Shown: positions 1 through 5,774 of the stretch, piece after piece
How the letters are laid out: the number at the start of each line of letters is the position of its first letter
How positions within the stretch are numbered: the first letter of the stretch is position 1
Assembly (NCBI GenBank): GCA_051953655.1
Contig: JBQCIO010000050.1
Coordinates: 1-7,348, forward strand
Direction of reading: 5' to 3'
DNA: 7,348 bases
Source of the DNA: JBQCHF01 sp051953655
GTDB taxonomy: Bacteria; Actinomycetota; Actinomycetes; Motilibacterales; Motilibacteraceae
Notes under the pieces: model-generated
What the model was told of the DNA's origin: nothing
What the model saw: the letters and a program-made list of their open reading frames with translations, nothing else
The model's database searches: none
Made by a program: the position numbers and the translations under genes

Positions 1-549
1 CACGCCTTCGAGATCAACCCGGACCTGCCCAACTCGTTCCGGCTCGAGCTGGCCCACGCCATGCTCGCCCGCGCGCTGTTCCCGGACGCGCCGCTCAAGT
101 GGATGCCACCCACCAAGCACATGACCGGCGACGTGTTCCGCGGCTACCTGCTCGATGGCTTCTTCAACCTGGTCGGCGCCCTGACCGGGCAAGGGATCCT
201 CCTGGTCGGCATGATGACCGAGGCCGTCGTCACCCCGTGGCTGTCGGACCGCGACCTCGCCCTGCAGAACGTGCGCTACGTCCTCAACGCCGTCGGCGAC
301 CTGCACGAGGACTTCCGCCCCGCGCCCGACGGCTTCGTCGCCACCCGCGCCCGGCAGGTGCTGGGGGAGGCGGTGGACCTGCTGGAGAAGGTCGTCGACG
401 ACGGTCTGCTCAACGCCATCGCCGACGGCACCTTCGGCCTGATGAAGCGCCCCGCCGACGCCGGCAAGGGCCTGGACGGCGTCGCCAGGCACGCGCCCGG
501 CTACTACAACCCGTCGGTGGACATCCTGGAGGAGGGGGTGCAGCGATGA
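1..549 (+). CDS. kamD: Beta-lysine 5,6-aminomutase alpha subunit, C-terminal part
   Basis: The reading frame is open from base 1 and ends at TGA 547-549, so 182 codons are visible and the start lies upstream of the window. The enzyme is an adenosylcobalamin- and PLP-dependent radical mutase that moves the terminal amino group of beta-lysine (or D-lysine) from C6 to C5, giving 3,5-diaminohexanoate. The alpha subunit (about 516 residues in Clostridium, from memory) forms a TIM barrel that holds the cofactors. The part seen here carries the PPTKHMTGD segment (bases 106-132) and the helical tail that I associate with this family. The stop overlaps the kamE start (ATGA), as expected for two subunits made in fixed ratio. 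The identity is strengthened by the unmistakable kamE and kal downstream. The related D-ornithine aminomutase small subunit is much shorter and does not fit. Confidence 0.9.
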   Translation, partial: HAFEINPDLPNSFRLELAHAMLARALFPDAPLKWMPPTKHMTGDVFRGYLLDGFFNLVGALTGQGILLVGMMTEAVVTPWLSDRDLALQNVRYVLNAVGDLHEDFRPAPDGFVATRARQVLGEAVDLLEKVVDDGLLNAIADGTFGLMKRPADAGKGLDGVARHAPGYYNPSVDILEEGVQR

Positions 550-1379
550 GCGAGGCGCAGAGCGCGTTCCACCCCGGTCCGCATTCCGCCGATCCCGGCG
601 AGCACCGCATCGTCCGTCCCTACGGCGACACCACCGGCGACGGCATGGTGCAGCTGTCGTTCACGCTCCCCCTGCCGCACGACAAGCGGGCCGAGGGCGC
701 GGCGCTGCAGCTGGCCCAGAAGATGGGCATGGAGCCGGCCATGGTGGTCCACGCCAAGGCGATGGGACCGCACTTCACCTTCTTCGTGGTCTACGGCTCG
801 GTGCGCCACCTGGTGGACACGAGCAAGGTGCACGTCGTCGAGCGCGAGTACCCGCTCCTCTCGGCCAAGGACGTCAACGCCGCCATCAAGTCGCGGCTGC
901 GGCGCAAGCTCGTCGTCGTCGGGGCGTGCATCGGCACCGACGCGCACACGGTGGGCATCGACGCGATCCTCAACATCAAGGGGTTCGCGGGGGAGAAGGG
1001 CCTGGAGTACTACCGCGAGATCAAGGTGGTGAACCTGGGCGCCCAGGTTCCCGTGCCCGAGCTGGTGACGCGCTCGCGGGCGGAGAAGGCCGACGCCGTC
1101 CTGGTCTCCCAGGTGGTCACCCAGAAGGACGCCCACGTCCACAACACCACCGAGATGTCCGCCGCCTTCCGCGAGGCCTACCCGGCCGGGAAGCGGCCGC
1201 TGCTCGTCGTCGGCGGCCCCCGCTTCGACGAGACCGCCACCGCGGCTCTCGGGGTCGACCGGATCTTCGGCAAGGGCACCACGCCCGGCGAGGTGGCCAG
1301 CTACCTCGTGCACGCCCTGATCCCGCCCCGCGGCGCCACGTCCGCAGCCGGAGGACCCGAGTCGAGGAGGAGCGCGTGA
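546..1379 (+). CDS. kamE: Beta-lysine 5,6-aminomutase beta subunit, B12-binding
   Basis: This 277-residue protein is the cobalamin- and PLP-anchoring subunit of lysine 5,6-aminomutase. ATG 546 is chosen because it overlaps the kamD stop and follows a GGAGGAGGG ribosome site at 528-536. The frame is open further upstream, but that stretch is only the shadow of kamD. Residues about 1-105 form the N-terminal dimerisation part. From about residue 118 a Rossmann-type B12 domain begins with RKLVVVGACIGTDAHTVG. It contains the base-off DxHxxG motif, with cobalt ligand His134, and Lys145 eleven residues later. In the Clostridium enzyme the ligand is His133 and the PLP Schiff-base lysine is Lys144 (from memory), so the spacing agrees exactly. 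Later elements (LGAQVPVPELV, SQVVTQKDAHVHN, VVGGPRF) also fit the family. All key residues are present, so the enzyme should be active. The stop overlaps the kal start. Confidence 0.95.
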   Translation: MSEAQSAFHPGPHSADPGEHRIVRPYGDTTGDGMVQLSFTLPLPHDKRAEGAALQLAQKMGMEPAMVVHAKAMGPHFTFFVVYGSVRHLVDTSKVHVVEREYPLLSAKDVNAAIKSRLRRKLVVVGACIGTDAHTVGIDAILNIKGFAGEKGLEYYREIKVVNLGAQVPVPELVTRSRAEKADAVLVSQVVTQKDAHVHNTTEMSAAFREAYPAGKRPLLVVGGPRFDETATAALGVDRIFGKGTTPGEVASYLVHALIPPRGATSAAGGPESRRSA

Positions 1380-1798
1380 GCGACCAGAACACGACCGCCC
1401 ACACGACCGCCGACGCCCGCATGGGGGTCAGCGTGACCCACCGCCGCTACGTGCCCTACGCGCACGCCCACTACGGCGGCAACCTCGTCGACGGCGCCTA
1501 CGTGCTGGGCATGTTCGGCGACGTCGCGACCGAGCTGTGCATCCGCACCGACGGCGACGAGGGCCTGTTCGCGTCCTACTCCGAGGTGCAGTTCGTCGGT
1601 CCGGTGCACGCCGGCGACGTCGTGGAGGCCACCGCCACCGTCGTCCGGGTCGGCCGGCGCAGCCGGGAGATCGCCTTCGAGGCGCGCGTGGTCGCGCGGG
1701 CCCGACCGGAGGTCTCCCCGTCCGCCGCCGCGGTGCTCGAGCCGCCGCTGGTCTGCACGCGGGCCACCGGCACCGTGGTCGTCCCGCCGGCCGGCTGA
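1376..1798 (+). CDS. kal: 3-aminobutyryl-CoA ammonia-lyase, hotdog fold
   Basis: This small protein (140 residues) follows kamE directly. It would catalyse the last step of the lysine pathway, removing ammonia from 3-aminobutyryl-CoA to give crotonyl-CoA. GTG 1376 is chosen as the start because it overlaps the kamE TGA (GTGA) and follows a strong GAGGAGGAG site at about 1363-1371. ATG 1421 is an in-frame alternative, 15 codons later, without a clear ribosome site. The signature HAHYGGNLVDGA at residues 30-41 is the part I associate with Kal and related hotdog enzymes. The central VQFVGPVHAGDVVEATATVVRVGRRSREIAFEA (around residues 69-101) is the typical hotdog helix-and-sheet pattern. A general acyl-CoA thioesterase has a similar fold, but the position behind kamDE favours Kal. 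The neighbours kamA, kdd and kce are not in this window. Confidence 0.87.
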   Translation: MSDQNTTAHTTADARMGVSVTHRRYVPYAHAHYGGNLVDGAYVLGMFGDVATELCIRTDGDEGLFASYSEVQFVGPVHAGDVVEATATVVRVGRRSREIAFEARVVARARPEVSPSAAAVLEPPLVCTRATGTVVVPPAG

Positions 1799-1828
1799 CC
1801 TGCCGCTGTCCATGTCGTCAGCGGCAGG
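1799..1828 (+). terminator. Stem-loop directly after kal
   Basis: A perfect 10-bp stem (CCTGCCGCTG at 1799-1808 with CAGCGGCAGG at 1819-1828) and a 10-nt loop starts at the base after the kal stop. No T-run follows, which is common for actinobacterial terminators. It probably ends or stabilises the kam operon transcript. Confidence 0.6.
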
Positions 1829-1851
1829 GCCATTCAGTCGGCCGATCGGTC

Positions 1852-1876
1852 CGGCGTGTCGCGCCGCGACACGCCG
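1852..1876. terminator. Second stem-loop after the kam operon
   Basis: A perfect 11-bp inverted repeat (CGGCGTGTCGC at 1852-1862, GCGACACGCCG at 1866-1876) with a 3-nt loop lies 24 nt beyond the first hairpin. Its tight, stable stem suggests a tandem terminator for the kam operon. A protein-binding palindrome is the alternative, since it sits about 90 bp upstream of the next promoter. Confidence 0.5.
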
Positions 1877-1923
1877 CGCCGCCCGGGAACCTGCGAGATT
1901 CCTTGATCCACCGACACCGCCCG

Positions 1924-1968
1924 TGACCTGCGACGTCTCGGATAACCGCAGGTCAACGGCCGGTTGAC
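1924..1968. promoter_or_regulatory. Nested palindromes, possible operator
   Basis: TGACCTGCG (1924-1932) is repeated exactly inverted as CGCAGGTCA (1947-1955), 14 nt apart. Sharing its end, a second inverted repeat GTCAAC-N5-GTTGAC spans 1952-1968 and covers most of the TTGACA box of the promoter. Such an arrangement would let a dimeric regulator block or position RNA polymerase. It could also be chance in GC-rich DNA, and I do not recognise a known operator consensus. Confidence 0.35.
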
Positions 1969-1991
1969 AGCACGCAGCCGCTCGGTAGCGT
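1964..1991 (+). promoter_or_regulatory. Probable housekeeping-sigma promoter for lnt-ppm1
   Basis: TTGACA at 1964-1969 is a perfect -35 box. After 16 nt comes TAGCGT at 1986-1991, which fits the actinobacterial -10 pattern TANNNT. Transcription would begin near 1998, about 415 nt before the lnt ATG. There is no gene between, so lnt, ppm1 and fxsA are the likely targets. Confidence 0.6.
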
Positions 1992-2093
1992 TCGGCGGGT
2001 CCACCGCAGGACGACCGCTCCGGTCCCCCCGCGACAGGCACGTCCAGCCCGGCCAGGCGGCCCTCTCGCCGCCACCGCGCCAGGTCGGGGCAA

Positions 2094-2176
2094 TGCGACG
2101 TGCCGACGCCGACGCCACCGGGGCGGCGTGAGGACGCGGAGGGGGTCCGCCGGCCAGTAGACAACGGCACGTTGCG
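2094..2176 (+). other. Possible structured leader RNA (three-way junction)
   Basis: Bases 2094-2105 can pair with 2165-2176 in a 12-bp closing stem with two G-U wobbles. Inside it two smaller hairpins fit: ACGCC 2112-2116 with GGCGT 2125-2129, and GCGGA 2136-2140 with TCCGC 2146-2150 (loop GGGGG). The element lies in the predicted lnt leader. I match it to no known riboswitch. Inner stems of 5 bp are expected by chance in such GC-rich DNA, so only the long outer stem carries weight. Confidence 0.25.
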
Positions 2177-2365
2177 CACCGCAGCCAGCGATGCGCCGGT
2201 CGGTCCGAAGGCCGCGCGGGCCCCCCTCCGTCCTGCGCCACCTCCTGCTCGCGGTGCGGCGCCCGGCTCCGAGCCCGCTCCCGCCCGCCTCACGTCGCCC
2301 GTCCCGGGCTGCCGCGGCACGAGCCCCCCGGGCGAGCCGTTGTACGGTCGAGCGCGGCACGGTCC

Positions 2366-2386
2366 CGCCCGCCCGCGGGGCGGGCG
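2366..2386 (+). promoter_or_regulatory. Leader hairpin upstream of the lnt ribosome site
   Basis: CGCCCGCC (2366-2373) pairs perfectly with GGCGGGCG (2379-2386) around a 5-nt loop. The stem ends 12 nt before the GGAGGT ribosome site (2399-2404), so it could affect translation or transcript stability of lnt. It is all G and C, so chance is possible. Confidence 0.3.
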
Positions 2387-2413
2387 TGCGGCGGACAGGG
2401 AGGTGGGGGTGCG

Positions 2414-4126
2414 ATGACGGCGGGCCCCGACGCCTCGACCGGCGCCCCCAGCGACGCTCCGGGCGACCGCTCCACCTCCGTCCGGCCGACGGTCACCGCT
2501 CAGGACCTGCTCAAGATCCCCGGTGCGGGCGCCCGCGGGGCCGCCTCCGGGCGGGTCCCTCCCTGGCCGCTCCCCGTCGCCGCGGTGCTCGCCGTCCTCG
2601 CCGGGCTGCTCACCACCTTCGCGTTCCCGCCCTACGGGCTGTGGCCGCTGGCCCTGGCCGCACCCACCGCGCTGGCGCTGCTCGTGGCCGGGCGCTCGCC
2701 CGGCGCAGGCGCGCTGCTCGGACTCGCCACCGGGCTGGGCTTCTTCGTCCCCCTGCTGCACTGGACCGGCACCTACGTCGGGCCGTTCCCGTGGCTGCTG
2801 CTGGCCGTCGTCGAGGCGGCCTACCTGGCCCCGCTCGGTGCTCTCGTCGTGCTGGTGCGGCGGGTGCCGGCCTGGCCGCTGTGGGCCGCGGCGGCATGGG
2901 TGGCCCAGGAGGCGCTGCGCGACCGCTGGCCGTTCGGCGGATTCCCCTGGGGCCGGCTCGCCTTCAGCCAGGCGGACGCGCCCACGCTGGGCCTGGCGGC
3001 CCTCGGCGGCGCCCCGCTGGTCACCTTCGCGGTGGCCCTGGCCGGCTGCCTGCTGGCCGCCGCGGTGCCCCTGCTGGTGGCCGTCCTGCGCGCGGGTCGG
3101 GGCCGGCTGCCCTCCGCCGCGGCGGTGGCGGCGGCGCTCGTCGTCCTGCTCGCCGGCCTCGCCGTGCCGGCGACCGCGCCCACCGGCCCGACCGTGCAGG
3201 TGGCCCTGGTGCAGGGCAACGTGCCCCGGCTCGGGCTCGACTTCAACGCCCAGCGGGCCGCGGTGCTGCGCAACCACGCCGAGGCCACCCACGCGCTGGC
3301 GGAGCGGGTCCGCGCCGGTCGGGCGCCGCGCCCCGACCTGGTCGTGTGGCCGGAGAACTCCTCGGACATCGACCCCTACACGGATGCGTCCGCGGCCGCC
3401 ACGATCACCGCGGCGGCGCAGGACATCGGCGTGCCGGTGCTCGTGGGGGCGGTGGTCGGCCGCAGCGCTACCACGGTCGCCAACATGGGGATCGTCTGGT
3501 CGCCCACCACCGGCCCCGGCCAGACCTACACCAAGCGCCACCCGGTCCCGTTCGGCGAGTACATCCCGCTGCGCCGGATCGCCCGCCTGCTCAGCTCGGA
3601 CGTCGACCGGGTCAGCCGGGACTTCGTCAAGGGCGACCGGGTCGGCGTCCTCCAGGTCGGCCCGGCCACGGTCGGCGACGTCATCTGCTTCGAGGTCGGC
3701 TACGACGGTCTGGTCCGCGACGTGGTCACCGGCGGCGGCCAGGTCATCGCCGTCCAGACCAACAACGCCACCTTCGGCTTCACCCCGCAGAGCGAGCAGC
3801 AGCTGGCCATGTCCCGGCTGCGCGCCCGGGAGCACGCCCGCACGGTGCTCGTGGCCGCCACCAGCGGGGTGAGCGCGGTGGTGGCGCCCGACGGCGGCGT
3901 CCGGCAGCACGCGGGGGTCTTCACCGTCGCCACCTTCGACGTCCCGGTGCAGCTGTCCACAGCCCGTACGCTGGCCACCCGGGCGGGGGAGTGGCCGGAG
4001 GCCGCGCTCGTCGCCCTGGCGCTCCTGGCGGCTCTCCTCGGGCTGCTGGCCGGCCGGCTGCGCAGCCCGGACCGGGCGCCCAGCCCCTATGCGACCCGCG
4101 CCCGGGCCGCGACGTCACGGAGGTAG
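2414..4126 (+). CDS. lnt: Apolipoprotein N-acyltransferase
   Basis: This 570-residue integral membrane enzyme adds the third acyl chain to the N-terminal cysteine of lipoproteins, using a phospholipid as donor. ATG 2414 follows GGAGGT at 2399-2404. The first 48 or so residues are a hydrophilic Ala/Pro/Ser-rich extension. About seven hydrophobic segments follow (residues about 52-252, with the family-typical FAFPPYGLWPLA near 69-80 and HWTGTYVG near 116-123). A nitrilase-like domain covers about 260-510. The triad is visible as Glu314 in VVWPENSS, Lys374 in YTKRHPVPFGEYIP and Cys425 in ICFE. Glu382 and Glu427 also match conserved E. coli positions. A last membrane helix lies at about 528-547. 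The ppm1 gene starts 6 nt after the stop. In M. tuberculosis the equivalent domains are fused in one protein (Rv2051c), where the Lnt part also anchors the mannosyltransferase. The same partnership is likely here. Confidence 0.93.
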   Translation: MTAGPDASTGAPSDAPGDRSTSVRPTVTAQDLLKIPGAGARGAASGRVPPWPLPVAAVLAVLAGLLTTFAFPPYGLWPLALAAPTALALLVAGRSPGAGALLGLATGLGFFVPLLHWTGTYVGPFPWLLLAVVEAAYLAPLGALVVLVRRVPAWPLWAAAAWVAQEALRDRWPFGGFPWGRLAFSQADAPTLGLAALGGAPLVTFAVALAGCLLAAAVPLLVAVLRAGRGRLPSAAAVAAALVVLLAGLAVPATAPTGPTVQVALVQGNVPRLGLDFNAQRAAVLRNHAEATHALAERVRAGRAPRPDLVVWPENSSDIDPYTDASAAATITAAAQDIGVPVLVGAVVGRSATTVANMGIVWSPTTGPGQTYTKRHPVPFGEYIPLRRIARLLSSDVDRVSRDFVKGDRVGVLQVGPATVGDVICFEVGYDGLVRDVVTGGGQVIAVQTNNATFGFTPQSEQQLAMSRLRAREHARTVLVAATSGVSAVVAPDGGVRQHAGVFTVATFDVPVQLSTARTLATRAGEWPEAALVALALLAALLGLLAGRLRSPDRAPSPYATRARAATSRR

Positions 4127-4132
4127 CAGCAG

Positions 4133-4924
4133 GTGACCCAGCCCCAGGGCTCGTTCTCCGACGGTGGCTCCTCGGCCGGCTTCGCCGACCTGGGCCGGAT
4201 CCTCGTCGTCATCCCCACCTACCAGGAGGCGGACAACGTCGAGCGGATCGTCGGGCGGGTGCGGGCCGCGGTGCCGGAGGCGCACGTGCTGGTCGCCGAC
4301 GACAACAGCCCGGACGGCACGGGCAAGCTCGCCGACGCGATGGCCGCCGCCGACGACCACGTGCACGTGCTGCACCGCCCCGGCAAGCAGGGCCTGGGTG
4401 CCGCCTACCTCGCCGGCTTCGCCTGGGGCAGCGAGCACGGCTACGACGTCCTGGTCGAGATGGACGCCGACGGCTCCCACCAGCCCGAGGAGCTGCCCCG
4501 GCTGCTCACCGCGCTGCGGGGAGCCGACCTGGTGCTGGGCTCGCGCTGGGTGCCCGGGGGCAAGGTGGTCAACTGGCCGCTGTCGCGCAAGGTCATCTCG
4601 GTGGGCGGCTCCACCTACTGCCGGCTCGCCCTCGGGGTGCCGATCCGCGACGTGACCGGCGGCTACCGCGCGTTCCGGCGCGCCACCCTCGAGGGGCTGG
4701 ACCTGCGCACCGTCGCGTCCCAGGGCTACTGCTTCCAGGTGGACCTGGCCTGGCGGGCCGTGCAGGCCGGCTACCGGGTGGTGGAGGTGCCGATCACGTT
4801 CGTCGAGCGCGAGCTGGGCACGAGCAAGATGAGCAAGGACATCGTGCGCGAGGCCCTGGTGCGGGTGAGCGAGTGGGGCGCCCGGCACCGGGCCGCGCAG
4901 GCGAGGGCCCTGCTGCGGCGATGA
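4133..4924 (+). CDS. ppm1: Polyprenyl-phosphate mannose synthase (GT2 family)
   Basis: This 263-residue cytoplasmic-face GT2 glycosyltransferase transfers mannose from GDP-mannose to polyprenyl phosphate, making the lipid-linked donor for lipoglycans and protein O-mannosylation. GTG 4133 is chosen because GGAGG at 4119-4123 lies 9 nt upstream and the catalytic domain begins soon after. Motifs in order: VVIPTYQEADN (25-35), VADDNSPDGT (54-63), GLGAAYLAGF (87-96), the metal-binding Asp111-Ala-Asp113 in EMDADGSHQPEEL, GSRWVPGG (136-143), DVTGGYRAF (173-181) and ERELGTSKMS (225-234). There is no C-terminal membrane segment, as in the DPM1-type enzymes that depend on a membrane partner. The adjoining Lnt is the natural candidate, by analogy with the mycobacterial fusion. 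The stop overlaps a small ORF, and fxsA follows. Confidence 0.93.
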   Translation: MTQPQGSFSDGGSSAGFADLGRILVVIPTYQEADNVERIVGRVRAAVPEAHVLVADDNSPDGTGKLADAMAAADDHVHVLHRPGKQGLGAAYLAGFAWGSEHGYDVLVEMDADGSHQPEELPRLLTALRGADLVLGSRWVPGGKVVNWPLSRKVISVGGSTYCRLALGVPIRDVTGGYRAFRRATLEGLDLRTVASQGYCFQVDLAWRAVQAGYRVVEVPITFVERELGTSKMSKDIVREALVRVSEWGARHRAAQARALLRR

Positions 4925-4998
4925 CGGCCGCGGCGCACGACGCTCTGGCCGACGCGCTGCACGAGGCACGGTCTCAGGCACGGCGGAACGGACGGTAG
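4921..4998 (+). CDS. Possible 25-residue small protein overlapping the ppm1 stop
   Basis: ATG 4921 overlaps the ppm1 TGA (ATGA) and opens a 25-codon frame ending at TAG 4996-4998. The product would be Ala/Arg-rich and probably helical (DALADALHEARSQARR). Its stop lies inside the AGGAGG ribosome site of fxsA (4997-5002), so translation of this frame would deliver ribosomes to fxsA. It may therefore act as a coupling leader and not as a functional protein. Only a weak GAGGG lies 13 nt upstream of the start. I recognise no family, and chance is quite possible at this length. Confidence 0.3.
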   Translation: MTAAAHDALADALHEARSQARRNGR

Positions 4999-5007
4999 GA
5001 GGCTTCG

Positions 5008-5530
5008 ATGGCGGTGGGCCTGCTGCTGGCCTTCCTGCTGGTCCCCATCGTCGAGATCTGGGTGATCATCCAGGTCGGGCACGTCATCGGGGCGGCGTGG
5101 ACCGTCGCCCTGCTGCTCGCCGAGAGCGCGATCGGGCGCCTGGATCCTGCGCCGCGAAGGACGGCGGGCGTGGGCCCGGCTGCGCGAGGCGATGACGACC
5201 GGCCTCGGGCAGGGCCGGCTCCCGGACCGCGAGCTGGCCGACGGCGGCATGCTCCTCGTCGGCGGCACGCTGCTGCTCACGCCGGGCTTCGTCACCGACG
5301 TCGTCGGCTTCGCGCTCGTGCTGCCGCCCACCCGGGCGCTGCTGCGCCCGCTCGTGCTGCGCTGGCTGGCCCGCCGGGCCCGGCTGGTCGTGGTCGGCGG
5401 GACGGCCGGCGGCGGCTCGACCGGGGCCGCCGGCTGGGCGCGCGGGCCGGGCGCGGGCTTCGGCGCCCGGGGCGGGGACGTCGTCGAGGGTGAGGTGCTC
5501 GACGTGCGGGACGACCCGCCGCGGCCGTAG
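5008..5530 (+). pseudogene. fxsA: FxsA family membrane protein, frameshifted
   Basis: FxsA is a small inner-membrane protein. In E. coli, overproduction relieves the phage T7 exclusion by plasmid F; its ordinary role is unknown. ATG 5008 follows AGGAGG (4997-5002). The first 43 codons give a typical FxsA start, with a helix followed by VEIWVIIQVGHVIGAAWT and LLLAESAIG. The rest of the family pattern then continues in the next frame: AWILRREGRRAW, then GRLPDRELADGGMLLVGGTLLLTPGFVTDVVGF, ending at TAG 5528-5530. The join is at ATC GGG C GCC TGG, so one extra base lies around 5134-5137. Corrected, the protein would be about 173 residues, the usual length. Unchanged, the first frame runs on to 5493 with unrelated Arg/Pro-rich sequence. 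The second frame keeps normal codon use, so the change is recent or a sequencing error. I see no slippery heptamer that would argue for programmed shifting. Confidence 0.85.
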
Positions 5531-5554
5531 CCGCGCAGCGGCGTGGTCACCCGG

Positions 5555-5578
5555 AGACACGGCGTCTAGGACGTGTCT
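5555..5578 (+). terminator. Weak stem-loop after fxsA, across the element edge
   Basis: AGACACG (5555-5561) pairs with CGTGTCT (5572-5578) around a 10-nt loop, 24 nt after the fxsA stop. The right arm belongs to the terminal repeat of the small element described at 5566-5749, so the insertion may have supplied half of this hairpin. Its role as a terminator is uncertain. Confidence 0.25.
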
Positions 5579-5586
5579 GGTGGATC
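5566..5586 (+). repeat. Left terminal inverted repeat of the small element
   Basis: CTAG followed by GACGTGTCTGGTGGATC. It matches the inverted right end at 18 of 21 positions. Confidence 0.6.
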
Positions 5587-5637
5587 TTCCGTCGGTCAGG
5601 GAGCGGGCCGTGGCGCCCGGTCCGGCACGGCGGATGA

Positions 5638-5666
5638 GTTCCTCGTAGCGGTGTTCTACGAGGGAC
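5638..5666. repeat. Internal hairpin of the small element
   Basis: CCTCGTAG (5641-5648) and CTACGAGG (5656-5663) form a perfect 8-bp stem with a 7-nt loop. One T-G wobble extends it to 11 pairs (5638-5648 with 5656-5666). It lies near the middle of the element, as is common in folded MITE RNAs. Confidence 0.5.
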
Positions 5667-5728
5667 GACGCCGAGGTGGGGTCCAATGCAGCCGCCGGTC
5701 GGGATGCCACGGTTCGCGAGCCGGCGGT

Positions 5729-5749
5729 GATCCAGCAGACGCGGCCTAG
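5729..5749 (-). repeat. Right terminal inverted repeat of the small element
   Basis: GATCCAGCAGACGCGGC followed by CTAG. Read on the minus strand it gives the same start as the left end, with three mismatches. Confidence 0.6.
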
Positions 5750-5774
5750 GTCCCGGCAGCGCCCGCACGCACGA

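Larger units (their letters stand above)
1799..2413. other. 615-bp non-coding region between kal and lnt
   Basis: No convincing gene is seen on either strand. Open frames exist, but they encode Arg/Pro/Ala/Gly-rich low-complexity text without recognisable domains and, where they start, lack ribosome sites. The region instead holds two terminator-like hairpins at its left end, a cluster of palindromes and a promoter near 1924-1991, a possible structured RNA at 2094-2176 and a hairpin at 2366-2386. The promoter position implies that most of it (about 1998-2413) is the transcribed leader of lnt. Confidence 0.6.
5566..5749. mobile_element. MITE-like element or insertion-sequence remnant
   Basis: About 180 bp between fxsA and rbpA are bounded by imperfect terminal inverted repeats of 21 bp (18 matches), both ending in CTAG. 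With one gap, the similarity runs a further 7 bases inward (CCGTCGG against CCGCCGG). If the target duplication is TA, the element is 5569-5746; if it is CTAG, it is 5570-5745. Both target types occur in the IS5 family (TA in the IS427 group, YTAR for IS5 itself), and TA also in IS630/mariner elements. The interior holds a hairpin and no recognisable transposase, so movement would need an enzyme supplied from elsewhere. It may be a MITE or the fused ends of a decayed insertion sequence. Confidence 0.6.

Noticed and set aside
2029..2330. Several runs of six C (near 2026, 2221 and 2324) suggesting a 6C-type small RNA
   Set aside because: The runs are scattered and not in loops of two adjacent hairpins, as the 6C RNA requires.
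2343..2348. TACGGT as a second -10 box about 65 bp upstream of lnt
   Set aside because: No acceptable -35 sequence at 16-18 nt upstream; the promoter at 1964-1991 is far better.
1834..2360. Two overlapping minus-strand ORFs of 135 codons each in the kal-lnt gap
   Set aside because: No domains, no ribosome sites, Arg/Gly/Ala-rich; they overlap each other in different frames and cover the palindromes and promoter.
2100..2417. 105-codon ORF in the kal-lnt gap
   Set aside because: Low-complexity Pro/Ala/Arg/Gly sequence, no ribosome site, overlaps the lnt start; not protein-like.
1301..3910. 869-codon open frame on the minus strand across kal, the intergenic region and most of lnt
   Set aside because: It is rich in Arg, Gly, Asp and His with no domain. 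Long antisense frames are expected opposite GC-rich genes; the plus-strand genes have clear families and motifs.
2191..4998. 935-codon plus-strand open frame across lnt and ppm1
   Set aside because: It is an out-of-frame shadow with Arg/Pro/Gly-rich text. Only its last 25 codons (4921-4998) are considered separately because of the ATGA overlap.
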